Shown: positions 7,620 through 15,822 of the stretch, piece by piece | Layout of the letters: each line of letters opens with the position of its first letter | Position numbering within the stretch: position 1 is the first letter of the stretch | Assembly (NCBI GenBank): GCA_014650475.1 | Contig: BMVA01000004.1 | Location: 310,001-374,000 of the forward strand | DNA from: Streptomyces albogriseolus | GTDB lineage: Bacteria; Actinomycetota; Actinomycetes; Streptomycetales; Streptomycetaceae | DNA: 64,000 nt | Reading direction: 5' to 3' | Made by a program: the position numbers and the translations under genes | The notes under the pieces: generated by a model | Seen by the model: the letters and a program-made list of their open reading frames with translations, nothing else | The model's database searches: none | What the model was told of the DNA's origin: nothing

Positions 7620-9344
7620 CGTGACGACGTCGAGGACGAGCCGGCTCGGGTGGCCGGGTCCCAGCAGGACCGTGTGCTCCGCCACGACGGGCTGGGCGAA
7701 CTCCCCGTCCGGTGCGAAGGCGTTGACGCCCACGTCCCAGCGCGGTGACGAACTCGGCGCGATGTCGACGCGTATCCGGTGGCCCGGCGGGAAGGCGTGC
7801 GCGGTCGACCAGAGGTCCACGGTGATCTCGTACACCCGACCCGGCTCCAGCGGCCCCCTCTCGCCCCGGCCCGTCACCGGGTCGACGGACCGCGCCGACC
7901 CCCGCCGCACGCCGTCGGCGACGACACGGCTGGTGCCGTCGGGGTGTTCGTCGCACAGCCGGACCACCACGTCCGCGTCCGTGCCGGTGGTGCTGAGATG
8001 GACCACGGCGTGGACCGCGCCCATCACCGTGAGGTCCTTCTCCAGCGGCTCGGTGCGCCACGAGACGACGTCCGGCCGCGCCTCGACCGCCGTCTGATCG
8101 GCGGGGCCCGCCCCGAACGGCGCGAACAGCAGGACCGCCCCGCCGCACGTCGGCACCGGGGTCGCCGGATCGCTGACGAACCGCAGGCTTCCGCTCCCCG
8201 CCGGCTCGGGCGCGAGGGCGCCGCCGGCGTGCAGGTACAGGTCGAGCGTCCGCGCGTCGCGGGGCGGGAACCCGTCCGTCTCGACCCAGCGGCCGGCGCC
8301 CATCAGGAACACCCGGACCGGCGCCGGGTCGAGCGCACGCCCGCGCAGCACCGCGTCGAACCAGCGCAGGTGCAGTCCGGTGAGGTCCGCGGCGTCGGCG
8401 GACGCCCCCGGCCCGAAGTCCAGGCCCGCCGCCCGGCCGGACAGGTCGTCGTGCGTCCACGGGCCCACGACCAGCCGGGGCGCCGGCCCGCCCGTGTCCT
8501 CCGCGCGGCGCCGCAGCCGCCGGTACAGCTCCAGGGTCGGCCCGAGGAACACGTCGAACCAGCCGCCGGTCAGCAGCACGGGCACGTCGACCGCGTCGAT
8601 CCGGTCGACGATCTTCCCTTCGCGGTGACGCGGCGAGTCCAGCGGCTCCCGCAGGCGGTCCAGCCCCCACCGGACGCTCCCCTCGGCGTCCCGTCCCGCG
8701 TGCAGGGCCCCGGCGCCGTACGCCTCGCCCGTCGTGATCGCGCGCTCGGTCGCCTCCCAGCGCCGGCGCTCGGTCTCCCGTTCGCGGGCGGAGGCGGCAC
8801 GGGCGATGGCGTCCGGGGCGATGGCGTAGTGCGTCCACGCCAGGGTGCTGCCGAGCTCCGGCACGCCGCCGCGGAACCGGAACCCGTCGAGCGCCGACAG
8901 CGCCGGCGTCATGGCCGGGGCGAGCGCCCGCAGCGCCGGGGCGCCGCCGAGCAGCGCGGCGAACTGGGTGTCGGAGGCGTAGGACGCGCCCCACATGCCC
9001 ACGGTGCCGTCGCACTCGGGGCGTCCCGCGAGCCAGGCCACGGCGTCGGCGCCGTCCGCCTCCTCCTGGGCGCACGGTTCGAAGACGCCCTCGGAGCCGA
9101 AGCGGCCCCGCACGTCCTGGAGCGCGACCAGGTAGCCGGCGGCGACGAGGCGCCGGACGTCCAGGTGGCCGTCGTCCTCCTCGCGGGTCACGTCGTAGGG
9201 ATGGCGGGTGAGCAGGGACGGCCAGGGTCCGGCGCCGTGCGGGAGGAGCAGGAGGGTCCGCAGCCGGGTTCCGTCGCGCAACGGGCAGGTCACCTCCCGG
9301 CGTTCGGCGACCGGGTCCGGTGTCGGCCGGGAGGTGACGGGCAC
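7608..9344 (-). CDS. CocE/NonD-family serine hydrolase
   Basis: A 578-residue alpha/beta hydrolase of the X-Pro dipeptidyl-peptidase S15/CocE type. The nucleophile elbow is GMWGASYAS (Ser121), the family motif VRGRFGSEG precedes it, and GPWTHDD carries the catalytic histidine. The C-terminal 220 residues are the jelly-roll domain of this family (VHLSTTGTDADVVVRLCDEHPDG). Members cleave esters and amides; the physiological substrate cannot be read from sequence. It is the last gene of a sugar ABC operon, 17 nt after the permease gene, so a role in removing acyl groups from imported sugars is plausible. The GTG at 9344 follows an AAGGAA site. Confidence 0.85.
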   Translation of the reverse strand: MPVTSRPTPDPVAERREVTCPLRDGTRLRTLLLLPHGAGPWPSLLTRHPYDVTREEDDGHLDVRRLVAAGYLVALQDVRGRFGSEGVFEPCAQEEADGADAVAWLAGRPECDGTVGMWGASYASDTQFAALLGGAPALRALAPAMTPALSALDGFRFRGGVPELGSTLAWTHYAIAPDAIARAASARERETERRRWEATERAITTGEAYGAGALHAGRDAEGSVRWGLDRLREPLDSPRHREGKIVDRIDAVDVPVLLTGGWFDVFLGPTLELYRRLRRRAEDTGGPAPRLVVGPWTHDDLSGRAAGLDFGPGASADAADLTGLHLRWFDAVLRGRALDPAPVRVFLMGAGRWVETDGFPPRDARTLDLYLHAGGALAPEPAGSGSLRFVSDPATPVPTCGGAVLLFAPFGAGPADQTAVEARPDVVSWRTEPLEKDLTVMGAVHAVVHLSTTGTDADVVVRLCDEHPDGTSRVVADGVRRGSARSVDPVTGRGERGPLEPGRVYEITVDLWSTAHAFPPGHRIRVDIAPSSSPRWDVGVNAFAPDGEFAQPVVAEHTVLLGPGHPSRLVLDVVTSPA

Positions 9345-9361
9345 GGCCGCGGTTCCTTCCC

Positions 9362-10213
9362 TCAGCCCTTCACCGCGCCGGTGAGGCCGCCGACGATGCG
9401 CTTCTCGAAGACCGAGAAGAACACCAGGGCGGGCAGCATGGCGAGCGAGGTGAAGGCGAGCACCTTCGCGGTGTCCGTGGAGTACTGCGAGGAGAACACC
9501 TGCACGCCCAGCGGCAGGGTGAAGTTGGCCTGCGAGTTGAGGACGTACAGGGGCAGCAGGTAGTTGTTCCAGCTGCCGACGAAGGCGAGGATGCCGACGG
9601 TGACGACGCCGGGCAGCGACAGCGGGACCACCATGCGGAAGAAGAACCCGAGCCGGCTCAGCCCGTCGAGCGCGGCGGCCTCCTCGATCTCGTCCGGGAC
9701 GGCCCGCAGGAACGGCACCAGGATGATGACCGTCGTCGGCAGGCCGAAGGCGATCTGCGGGACGATCACGCCGAGCAGGTTGTCGACGAGACCGAGGTCC
9801 TTGATCACCAGGTACAGCGGGGTGATCGCGATGACCATCGGGAACATCAGGCCCGCCGCGAACAGGGAGTACATCGCGCCCTTGAACCGGAAGTCGTAGC
9901 GGGCGATGACGAAGCTGACCATCAGCCCGAGCGCGACGATGCCGGCCGTGCTGGCGAGCGCGACGATCAGGGAGTTGGCGAACTCGCCCCAGAAGACGGA
10001 CGACTTGAGGACGCCGAGGTAGTTGGCGCTGACCCAGGGGTCGGGCAGCGCGGCCGGATCGGTGGTGATCTGGGCGTTGGTGCGGAAGCCCCCGAGCACG
10101 ATGTACAGCACCGGAGCGACGCAGACGCCGACGAAGAGCAGCGCGACGAAGTAGGTGACCGGGCCGCCGTCGCGCCCCGTGGGCTTCCGGGAGACGGTGG
10201 TCGCCGCGCTCAT
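9362..10213 (-). CDS. Sugar ABC transporter permease (MalG type), cluster 1
   Basis: A 283-residue inner-membrane subunit with six predicted helices. The EAA loop that contacts the ATPase reads EIEEAAALDGLSRLGFFFRMVVPLSLPG. It belongs to the CUT1 carbohydrate-uptake family. Its start codon overlaps the previous permease's stop by one base (TGATG), so the two are translationally coupled. No ATPase gene is nearby; in Streptomyces the shared MsiK ATPase usually energises such systems. Confidence 0.9.
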   Translation of the reverse strand: MSAATTVSRKPTGRDGGPVTYFVALLFVGVCVAPVLYIVLGGFRTNAQITTDPAALPDPWVSANYLGVLKSSVFWGEFANSLIVALASTAGIVALGLMVSFVIARYDFRFKGAMYSLFAAGLMFPMVIAITPLYLVIKDLGLVDNLLGVIVPQIAFGLPTTVIILVPFLRAVPDEIEEAAALDGLSRLGFFFRMVVPLSLPGVVTVGILAFVGSWNNYLLPLYVLNSQANFTLPLGVQVFSSQYSTDTAKVLAFTSLAMLPALVFFSVFEKRIVGGLTGAVKG

Positions 10214-11154
10214 CACACGGTCCTTTCGGTGACGGCGCCCCTGAGGTCGCGGCGCAGGACGAAGCGCTGGTAGACCAGCGCGACGACCAGCGAGATCACG
10301 AACATCACGACGGCGACGGCGCTTCCGTAGCCGTAGTTGCCCGCGTTGCGGCCCTGGGCGAGCATGTAGATCGCCATGGTGGAGGTCCCGGCGGTGCCCG
10401 AGACGTACTGGCCCCAGATGATGTAGACGAGGTCGAACAGCTGCAGCGAGCCGATGATCGACAGGAACGCCCAGATGCGGATCGTCGGTCCCAGCAGCGG
10501 CACGGTGATCCGGCGCTGGATCTGCCAGTAGGAGGCGCCGTCGATCTGCGCGGCCTCGAAGATCTCGTCCGGGATGGACTGCAGGCCGGCGAGCATCAGG
10601 ATCACCGCGAAGCCGAGGTACTTCCAGGTGATGACGGCCATCAGGGTCCAGAGGGCCAGGCCCGGGTCGGAGATCCAGTCGGCCTCCAGCGAGCCCAGGC
10701 CGATCGCGCGCAGCAGGCCGTTGACGGCGCCGTCGCTCTGCAGCATCAGGCTCCACCCGGTGCCGACGATCACCTCGGAGATGATGTACGGCACGAAGAC
10801 CAGGACGCGGATCGCCGAGCGGCCGCGGATCCGCCGGTTGAGCAGCAGGGCGAGACCGATGGCGAGCGGCCCCTGGACGACCAGGGACAGCACCAGGATC
10901 AGGCCGTTGTGCCACAGGACGTCGTGGAAGGCGGGGTCGGTGAGGATCAGCCGGTAGTTGTTCAGGCCGACCCAGTCGGTGGGCTCTCCGTAGCCCTTCC
11001 ACCGGTAGAAGCCGTAGTAGGCGGCGAGGGCGACCGGGAAGATCACGAACGCCAGGAACACGATGACCGCCGGTGCGGACAGGACGGCGATCTCCAGTCG
11101 CGTCCTGCCCCGGCGGCGTGCGGCCGCGCGCCGCGGGGCGAGGGTGTCGCTCAT
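10213..11154 (-). CDS. Sugar ABC transporter permease (MalF type), cluster 1
   Basis: A 313-residue CUT1 permease with a basic N-terminus (MSDTLAPRRAAARRRGRTRLE) followed by membrane helices. The EAA motif is EIFEAAQIDGASYWQIQRRITVPLLGP. It starts 10 nt after the binding-protein stop codon, so the three transport genes form one operon. Together the permeases build the translocation channel; the substrate is unknown. Confidence 0.9.
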   Translation of the reverse strand: MSDTLAPRRAAARRRGRTRLEIAVLSAPAVIVFLAFVIFPVALAAYYGFYRWKGYGEPTDWVGLNNYRLILTDPAFHDVLWHNGLILVLSLVVQGPLAIGLALLLNRRIRGRSAIRVLVFVPYIISEVIVGTGWSLMLQSDGAVNGLLRAIGLGSLEADWISDPGLALWTLMAVITWKYLGFAVILMLAGLQSIPDEIFEAAQIDGASYWQIQRRITVPLLGPTIRIWAFLSIIGSLQLFDLVYIIWGQYVSGTAGTSTMAIYMLAQGRNAGNYGYGSAVAVVMFVISLVVALVYQRFVLRRDLRGAVTERTV

Positions 11155-11164
11155 GTCTGCCTGG

Positions 11165-12457
11165 TCAGCCCTTCTCCGCGGCGGCCTTGACGTCCTTGAC
11201 GATGTCGGCTGCGGAGCCCTTGCCGGCCAGCAGGTTCACGACGGCGATGTTCATGGCGTTGCCGACGTTCTGGCCGTACACGGTGTCGAGGAACTGCATG
11301 GAGTAGGCGGCCTTGTTGAAGGCCTGGAGCGCCGAGATGTTGTACGGCTCGGTGACGACGCCCTGGGCCGCCTTGTTCACCGGGATGGTGTCGAACGCCT
11401 CGGCGTAGGCCACCTGTTGGTCCTTGGTCACCACGAACTGGAGGAAGCCGAGGGCCTCTTCGGGCGCGTTCTTGGACAGGGAGTAGCCGCCGGCGCCGCC
11501 CATGATGGCGGTGGGGTCGCCCTTGCCGCCGGGGACGGCCGGGAAGGGGAACCAGCCGAGGTCGGGCAGCGGCTTCTTGTCCGGGGTGAGGTCGGCGATG
11601 ACACCGGGGTTCCAGTTCCCCATGAGCTCCATGCCGGCCTTGTGGTTGGCCATCAGGCCGGCCGACGATCCGGCGCCCTGCTGCGAGGTGGCCGTGAGGA
11701 AGCCCTTCTGGAAGGGGTCGGCGCCCAGCAGGTCCGCGAGGTCCTCACCGGCCTTCGTCCAGCAGGGGTCGTCGAAGGTGAGCGACTTGGCCGACTCCTG
11801 CATGGTCTCCTGGCTGCACTCGCGCAGGGCGAAGTTGTAGTACCAGTGCGCGGCGGGCCAGGCGTCCTTGGCGCCGACCGCGATGGGCGCGACCTTGATC
11901 GCCTTCAGCTTGGCGACGGCGTCCTTGAGCTCGTCCAGCGTCGTCGGCGGCGCGTCGATGCCGGCCTTCGCGAAGAGGTCCTTGCTGTAGTAGATGCCCT
12001 CGGGCTGGGTGTCGAGCGGCATGGCGTAGACCTTGCCGTCGAGGGAGGAACCCTCGAGGGCCGCCTCGCCCACGTTGGCCCGGTCGGTGTCGGTGAGCGC
12101 CAGTTCCCTGATCTGGCCTGCGTCGACCATGGCCTGCATCTTGCCGCCGCCGCGCTGGAGGAAGACGTCCGGCGCCGAGCCCGAGTTGAGGGCGTTCTGC
12201 AGCTTGCCGTCGAGGTCCTCGTTCTGCACGGACTGGATCTTGATCGTGACGTCGGGGTGCAGCTTCCGGTACTCCTTCGCGGCGTTCTGCCAGAACACCA
12301 GGCCGCGCCCCTCCATCGCGTTGGTCCAGACGGTCACCGTCGCCTCGCCGCCGCCGGATGCGCCGTCGTCGCCGCCACCGGCGCATCCGGCGGCGGCGAG
12401 CGCGAGGCAGCACAGGCCGATCGCGGCAGCCGTCGCGCTGCGGGTCTTCCTCGTCAT
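11165..12457 (-). CDS. Sugar-binding lipoprotein of ABC importer, cluster 1
   Basis: A 430-residue family 1 extracellular solute-binding protein. The signal peptide ends in the lipobox LAAAGC, so it is lipid-anchored outside the membrane. The mature part begins ATVTVWTNAMEGRGLVFWQNAAKEY and contains the typical GSAPDVFLQRGGGKM ligand-site region. The start is the ATG at 12457, preceded by AGGAG six bases upstream. It is the first gene of the operon with two permeases and a CocE-like hydrolase. The linked GH43 suggests a pentose oligosaccharide, but the ligand is not proven. Confidence 0.9.
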   Translation of the reverse strand: MTRKTRSATAAAIGLCCLALAAAGCAGGGDDGASGGGEATVTVWTNAMEGRGLVFWQNAAKEYRKLHPDVTIKIQSVQNEDLDGKLQNALNSGSAPDVFLQRGGGKMQAMVDAGQIRELALTDTDRANVGEAALEGSSLDGKVYAMPLDTQPEGIYYSKDLFAKAGIDAPPTTLDELKDAVAKLKAIKVAPIAVGAKDAWPAAHWYYNFALRECSQETMQESAKSLTFDDPCWTKAGEDLADLLGADPFQKGFLTATSQQGAGSSAGLMANHKAGMELMGNWNPGVIADLTPDKKPLPDLGWFPFPAVPGGKGDPTAIMGGAGGYSLSKNAPEEALGFLQFVVTKDQQVAYAEAFDTIPVNKAAQGVVTEPYNISALQAFNKAAYSMQFLDTVYGQNVGNAMNIAVVNLLAGKGSAADIVKDVKAAAEKG

Positions 12458-12498
12458 CGGGCGCTCCTGATCTGTCGTCAGTGATCCAAAGGGTGATG

Positions 12499-12512
12499 AG
12501 TTTGCGCAAACT
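12499..12512. promoter_or_regulatory. Perfect palindrome AGTTTGCGCAAACT, probable LacI operator
   Basis: A 14-bp perfect inverted repeat with a central CG-flanked GC core lies 42 bp upstream of the binding-protein start codon. Its form is that of operators for LacI-family regulators. The linked LacI gene at 6576 is the most likely ligand-responsive repressor. The rest of the 279-bp intergenic region (12458-12736) is comparatively AT-rich, as promoters are here. Confidence 0.5.
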
Positions 12513-12675
12513 AACGAGCCGTCCGCGAAGTTGGGCAAGGTCTATCGCCGAAAATGTCGGTGCGGCAACAGAAAGTTTTCGCAAGATGCCCAATCGTTAC
12601 CGACATAGCGACCGCCGTTCGGAATGCCGAACAAGGCAAAGGAGAGTCGGTTCGGTGGGTGCCCGGGAACGCGAA

Positions 12676-12713
12676 AGGCCGGTGCCGCGCGCGGGGGCGC
12701 GCGGCACCGGCCT
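12676..12713 (-). terminator. Strong hairpin terminator after hemE
   Basis: A perfect 17-bp stem (12676-12692 with 12697-12713) and a GGGG loop lie 23 bp past the hemE stop codon. No U-tract follows, as is usual in high-GC actinobacteria. Confidence 0.7.
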
Positions 12714-12736
12714 CGACGAAGGTCAGCCGTATACGG

Positions 12737-13804
12737 TCAGCGGGCGGAAGCCGTGTGGACGTACTCCACCAGCCGGGTCAGGGCGTCCGGGTCGGTGGAC
12801 GGCATGACGCCGTGGCCGAGGTTGAAGACGTGGCCCTCCAGGCCGGCGGCCGCGTCCAGGACCTCCTGCGCCTTGGCCTCGACGGCCTCGCGGCCGGCGA
12901 ACAGCACGGTCGGGTCCAGATTGCCCTGGAGCGCCTTGCCGGGGCCGACGCGGCGGGCCGCCTCGTCCAGCGGGACGCGCCAGTCGACGCCGACGACGTC
13001 CGCGCCGGCCTCGCCCATCAGCCCGAGCAGCTCGCCGGTGCCGACGCCGAAGTGGATGCGCGGCACCTCGTAGGAGGCCACCGCGTCGAACACCTTCGCC
13101 GACGCGGGCAGCACCGAGCGGCGGTAGTCGGCGGGGGCGAGCGCGCCGGCCCAGGAGTCGAAGAGCTGGACGGCCGAGGCGCCGGCCTCGATCTGCACCT
13201 TCAGGAAGGCGGCCGTGATGTCCGCGAGCCGGTCCAGCAGGTCCGCCCACAGCTCCGGGTCGCCGTACATCATCGCCTTGGCGTTCTCGTACGTGCGGGA
13301 CGGACCGCCCTCGACGAGATAGCTGGCGAGGGTGAAGGGGGCGCCCGCGAAGCCGATCAGCGGGGTGGCGCCCAGCTCCCGGGTCAGCATCCCGATCGCC
13401 TCGGTGACGTACGGGACGTCCTCGGGGGTCAGGTCGCGCAGCCGGTCGAGGTCGGCGCGGGTGCGCACCGGCCGCTCGACGACCGGCCCGACGCCCGGCT
13501 TGATGTCGAGGTCGATGCCGATGGCCTTGAGGGGCACGACGATGTCGCTGAAGAAGATGGCCGCGTCGACCTGGTGGCGGCGCACCGGCTGGAGCGTGAT
13601 CTCGGTGACCAGGTCGGGACGCATGCAGGAGTCGAGCATGCCGATGCCCTCGCGCACCTTGCGGTACTCCGGCAGGGAGCGCCCGGCCTGCCGCATGAAC
13701 CACACCGGGGTGTGCGGCACCGGCTCACGCCGGCACGCCTTGAGGAAGGCACTGTCGTACGTCGAAGTCGGCTGGCTGCCCGTCGGGCTCACGTTGGCGC
13801 TCAC
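12737..13804 (-). CDS. hemE: Uroporphyrinogen decarboxylase
   Basis: A 355-residue enzyme that removes four carboxyl groups from uroporphyrinogen III to give coproporphyrinogen III, in the cytoplasm. Both family signatures are present: [16 protein letters not shown] near the N-terminus, which binds the substrate carboxylates, and [17 protein letters not shown], with the catalytic aspartate region upstream (ATSSPDIV-like [14 protein letters not shown]). Length matches the family. The GTG at 13804 is the likely start, but no strong ribosome-binding site is seen. It diverges from the DUF3000 gene, which leaves only 161 bp for both promoters. Confidence 0.95.
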   Translation of the reverse strand: MSANVSPTGSQPTSTYDSAFLKACRREPVPHTPVWFMRQAGRSLPEYRKVREGIGMLDSCMRPDLVTEITLQPVRRHQVDAAIFFSDIVVPLKAIGIDLDIKPGVGPVVERPVRTRADLDRLRDLTPEDVPYVTEAIGMLTRELGATPLIGFAGAPFTLASYLVEGGPSRTYENAKAMMYGDPELWADLLDRLADITAAFLKVQIEAGASAVQLFDSWAGALAPADYRRSVLPASAKVFDAVASYEVPRIHFGVGTGELLGLMGEAGADVVGVDWRVPLDEAARRVGPGKALQGNLDPTVLFAGREAVEAKAQEVLDAAAGLEGHVFNLGHGVMPSTDPDALTRLVEYVHTASAR

Positions 13805-13952
13805 ACCGGCCAGTCTCGCATGTCGCCGGAACCGTCCCGGCCGCCGGGATCCAGGGGCGCGGGGAGCGGCGGCGCGCGGCGGGGGTACGGCGTGATCCGG
13901 ACACCCCCGGACGGCGCGGGTGTCCCTCCCTGCGCCGACGGCCCGTTCCGCT

Positions 13953-13965
13953 TAATCTTCCCCGC
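13953..13965 (+). promoter_or_regulatory. Putative leaderless promoter of the DUF3000 gene
   Basis: TAATCT (13953-13958) is a near-consensus -10 element placed 7 nt before the ATG at 13966, with no Shine-Dalgarno sequence. It is the clearest of four such arrangements in the window. Confidence 0.55.
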
Positions 13966-14640
13966 ATGGCTGCGGCTCAGGGACGACTGTCGGACGGCGC
14001 TGGCGAAATGGACGAACCGAAGGGGGCAGGGGACACCACCGGACCCGGGGGTACGCCCCCGCTGCCCTTCCGGGCCGCTGTCGACGCGCTGCGCGGCGCG
14101 CGGCTGCGGCCGCAGATCGAGGTCGATCCCACCCCCGCGCCGAAACGCCTCGCGCCGTACGCGTACGCGCTGGAGGCGGCGGTCGTGGACGACGAGGAGG
14201 ACCTCGCCGACGGCCGGCTGGTGCTGCTGCACGACCCGGCCGGGCACGACGCCTGGCGCGGCACGTTCCGCCTGGTGACCCTGGTCCGCGCGGAGCTGGA
14301 GCCGGAGATGGCGGCGGACCCGCTGCTGCCGGACGTGTGCTGGTCCTGGCTGACGGGTGCGCTCACCGCGCGCGGGCTGGCGTTCGGCGAGCCGAGCGGG
14401 ACGGTGACACGGGCGAGCTCCCACTACTTCGGCGGGCTGTCCGAGCGGCCGGCCGCCTCGCAGATCGAGATCCGCGCCTCCTGGACGCCGCGGGAAGGGC
14501 TGGGCGGGGTTCCGGACACGGCGACCCATCTGGTCGCCTGGTGCGATCTGCTCGCGCAGGTGGCGGGGCTGCCGCCGGCCGCGCCCGGGGACGCGTCGGT
14601 GGTGACGCTGCCGCAGCGGCGGGGGCCGCAGTCGCGCTGA
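13966..14640 (+). CDS. DUF3000 family protein
   Basis: A 224-residue cytoplasmic protein. The first 35 residues are poorly conserved-looking and Gly/Asp-rich; the core (LPFRAAVDALRGARLRPQIE ... SHYFGGLSERPAASQIEIRASW) fits the actinobacteria-specific DUF3000 family. The function of the family is unknown. Its position between hemE and whiI/rnd is typical of Streptomyces. It appears to be transcribed from its own leaderless promoter. Confidence 0.85.
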   Translation: MAAAQGRLSDGAGEMDEPKGAGDTTGPGGTPPLPFRAAVDALRGARLRPQIEVDPTPAPKRLAPYAYALEAAVVDDEEDLADGRLVLLHDPAGHDAWRGTFRLVTLVRAELEPEMAADPLLPDVCWSWLTGALTARGLAFGEPSGTVTRASSHYFGGLSERPAASQIEIRASWTPREGLGGVPDTATHLVAWCDLLAQVAGLPPAAPGDASVVTLPQRRGPQSR

Positions 14641-14656
14641 GGTTCGCCGGCCGGCC

Positions 14657-14700
14657 GGATGCCCCACGGATGCCGCATGCATGCCGCTTGCATGCCGCAT
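14657..14700. repeat. Four 11-bp tandem repeats upstream of whiI
   Basis: Four consecutive 11-bp units read GGATGCCCCAC, GGATGCCGCAT, GCATGCCGCTT and GCATGCCGCAT, just after the DUF3000 stop codon and 237 bp before the whiI start. The period equals about one helical turn. The rest of the 296-bp gap is AT-richer, with several GATC/CGAT palindromes (14760-14785) and TTACTCACC near 14812, and presumably contains the whiI promoter. Confidence 0.7.
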
Positions 14701-14936
14701 TGGCCGTCTCTTTGTCGATACGGCCACATTCGGAAGCGTTGCGACGCAGACCGAAACCGTTCGATCTTCGAATGATCGATCGTGCGTCCGAATTGCCCGG
14801 ATTGTTACTCACCAGATCGTGATCATTTCCTAAAGGACATCAGGTTTGCTGCCGAAGACGACTGTGACCTTGAAAGCACGGTTCGTCCCGGCTTCACCCC
14901 CACGAGCCGGCCCCGTCCCGCACCCCAGGAGGCCTG

Positions 14937-15599
14937 GTGTCCGTTCTCCTCGAGCAGCCCTCAAGCCTGGTCGCCTACCGCCCGAACAAGCCGACCGCCA
15001 TGGTGGTCGTGGCCGACCCCCGCGTCCGTTCCACCGTCACCCGCCATCTGTGGGCCCTCGGTGTGCGCGACGTGATCGAGGCCTCGTCCGTCGCGGAGGC
15101 TCGTCCCCGCATCGGCAACCCCCGCGACATCTGCGTCGCCGAAGTCCACCTGCCGGATGGTTCCGGCCTCACCCTCCTCTCCGAGACCCGCGCCGCGGGC
15201 TGGCCCAACGGCCTCGCCCTCTCGGCCGCCGACGACATCGGCGCCGTGCGCAACGCCCTCGCCGGCGGCGTGAAGGGCTACGTCGTCACCGGCACCCGCA
15301 CCAACCTCGGGCTCCCCACCCGTCCCGGTGCGGCCCCCATCGGCGCGGCGGCCGCGCGCCTGCACCGTCGTCCCCCGGGTGCCCCGAGCCACCCGGGTGG
15401 CTACCGCGAGCTGTCCGGCCGTGAGGTCGAGGTGCTGCGGCTGGTTGCGGAGGGCCAGTCGAACAAGGCGATCGGCGTCTCGATGGGCCTGTCCGCCCTG
15501 ACCGTGAAGAGCCACCTCGCCCGCATCGCCCGCAAGCTCGGCACGGGCGACCGCGCCGGAATGGTGGCGGTGGCCCTGCGCACCGGCATCATCCACTGA
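14937..15599 (+). CDS. whiI: WhiI, orphan atypical response regulator for sporulation
   Basis: A 220-residue LuxR/NarL-type regulator. Residues 20-125 form a receiver-like domain and residues 155-215 the helix-turn-helix (LSGREVEVLRLVAEGQSNKA...LTVKSHLARIARKLG). The acidic pocket is degenerate: the phospho-acceptor aspartate is replaced by Glu69 (ICVAEVHLPDGSG) and only Asp27 of the acidic pair remains. This matches S. coelicolor WhiI, known to work without normal phosphorylation and to pair with BldM to switch on late sporulation genes. There is no adjacent sensor kinase. The GTG at 14937 is chosen because AGGAGG lies 4 nt upstream. Identification rests on sequence, length and its place next to rnd and hemE. 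Confidence 0.88.
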   Translation: MSVLLEQPSSLVAYRPNKPTAMVVVADPRVRSTVTRHLWALGVRDVIEASSVAEARPRIGNPRDICVAEVHLPDGSGLTLLSETRAAGWPNGLALSAADDIGAVRNALAGGVKGYVVTGTRTNLGLPTRPGAAPIGAAAARLHRRPPGAPSHPGGYRELSGREVEVLRLVAEGQSNKAIGVSMGLSALTVKSHLARIARKLGTGDRAGMVAVALRTGIIH

Positions 15600-15810
15600 T
15601 CCCTCCTTCCCCACTGTCTGATCGCTCCTTCCCCACCGTTCCCGGACCCGTCCCGACCGTCCCTGCCCGCGCCCGCCGATGCCCCCGCGTCGGCGGGCGC
15701 TCCCGCGCGCACGCCCGCACGAGGGACCTCACAGGACCCGGAGCGGCCTGTTCTCGCTGGTCGGCGGGGTCACCGGGCGGAGAGGAGGGCCGGGTACCGG
15801 CCCGTACGGA

Positions 15811-15822
15811 TACTCTTGACAG
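15811..15822 (+). promoter_or_regulatory. Putative leaderless promoter of rnd
   Basis: TACTCT (15811-15816) lies 6 nt before the GTG at 15823, without a ribosome-binding site. The spacing supports a leaderless message. Confidence 0.45.

Noticed and set aside
12554-14278. 574-codon frame opposite hemE
   Set aside because: It is antisense to the strongly supported hemE gene and is a by-product of high GC; no family resemblance.
14657-14700. Four 11-bp repeats as a CRISPR remnant
   Set aside because: Units are directly adjacent without spacers and are too short; no cas gene is present.
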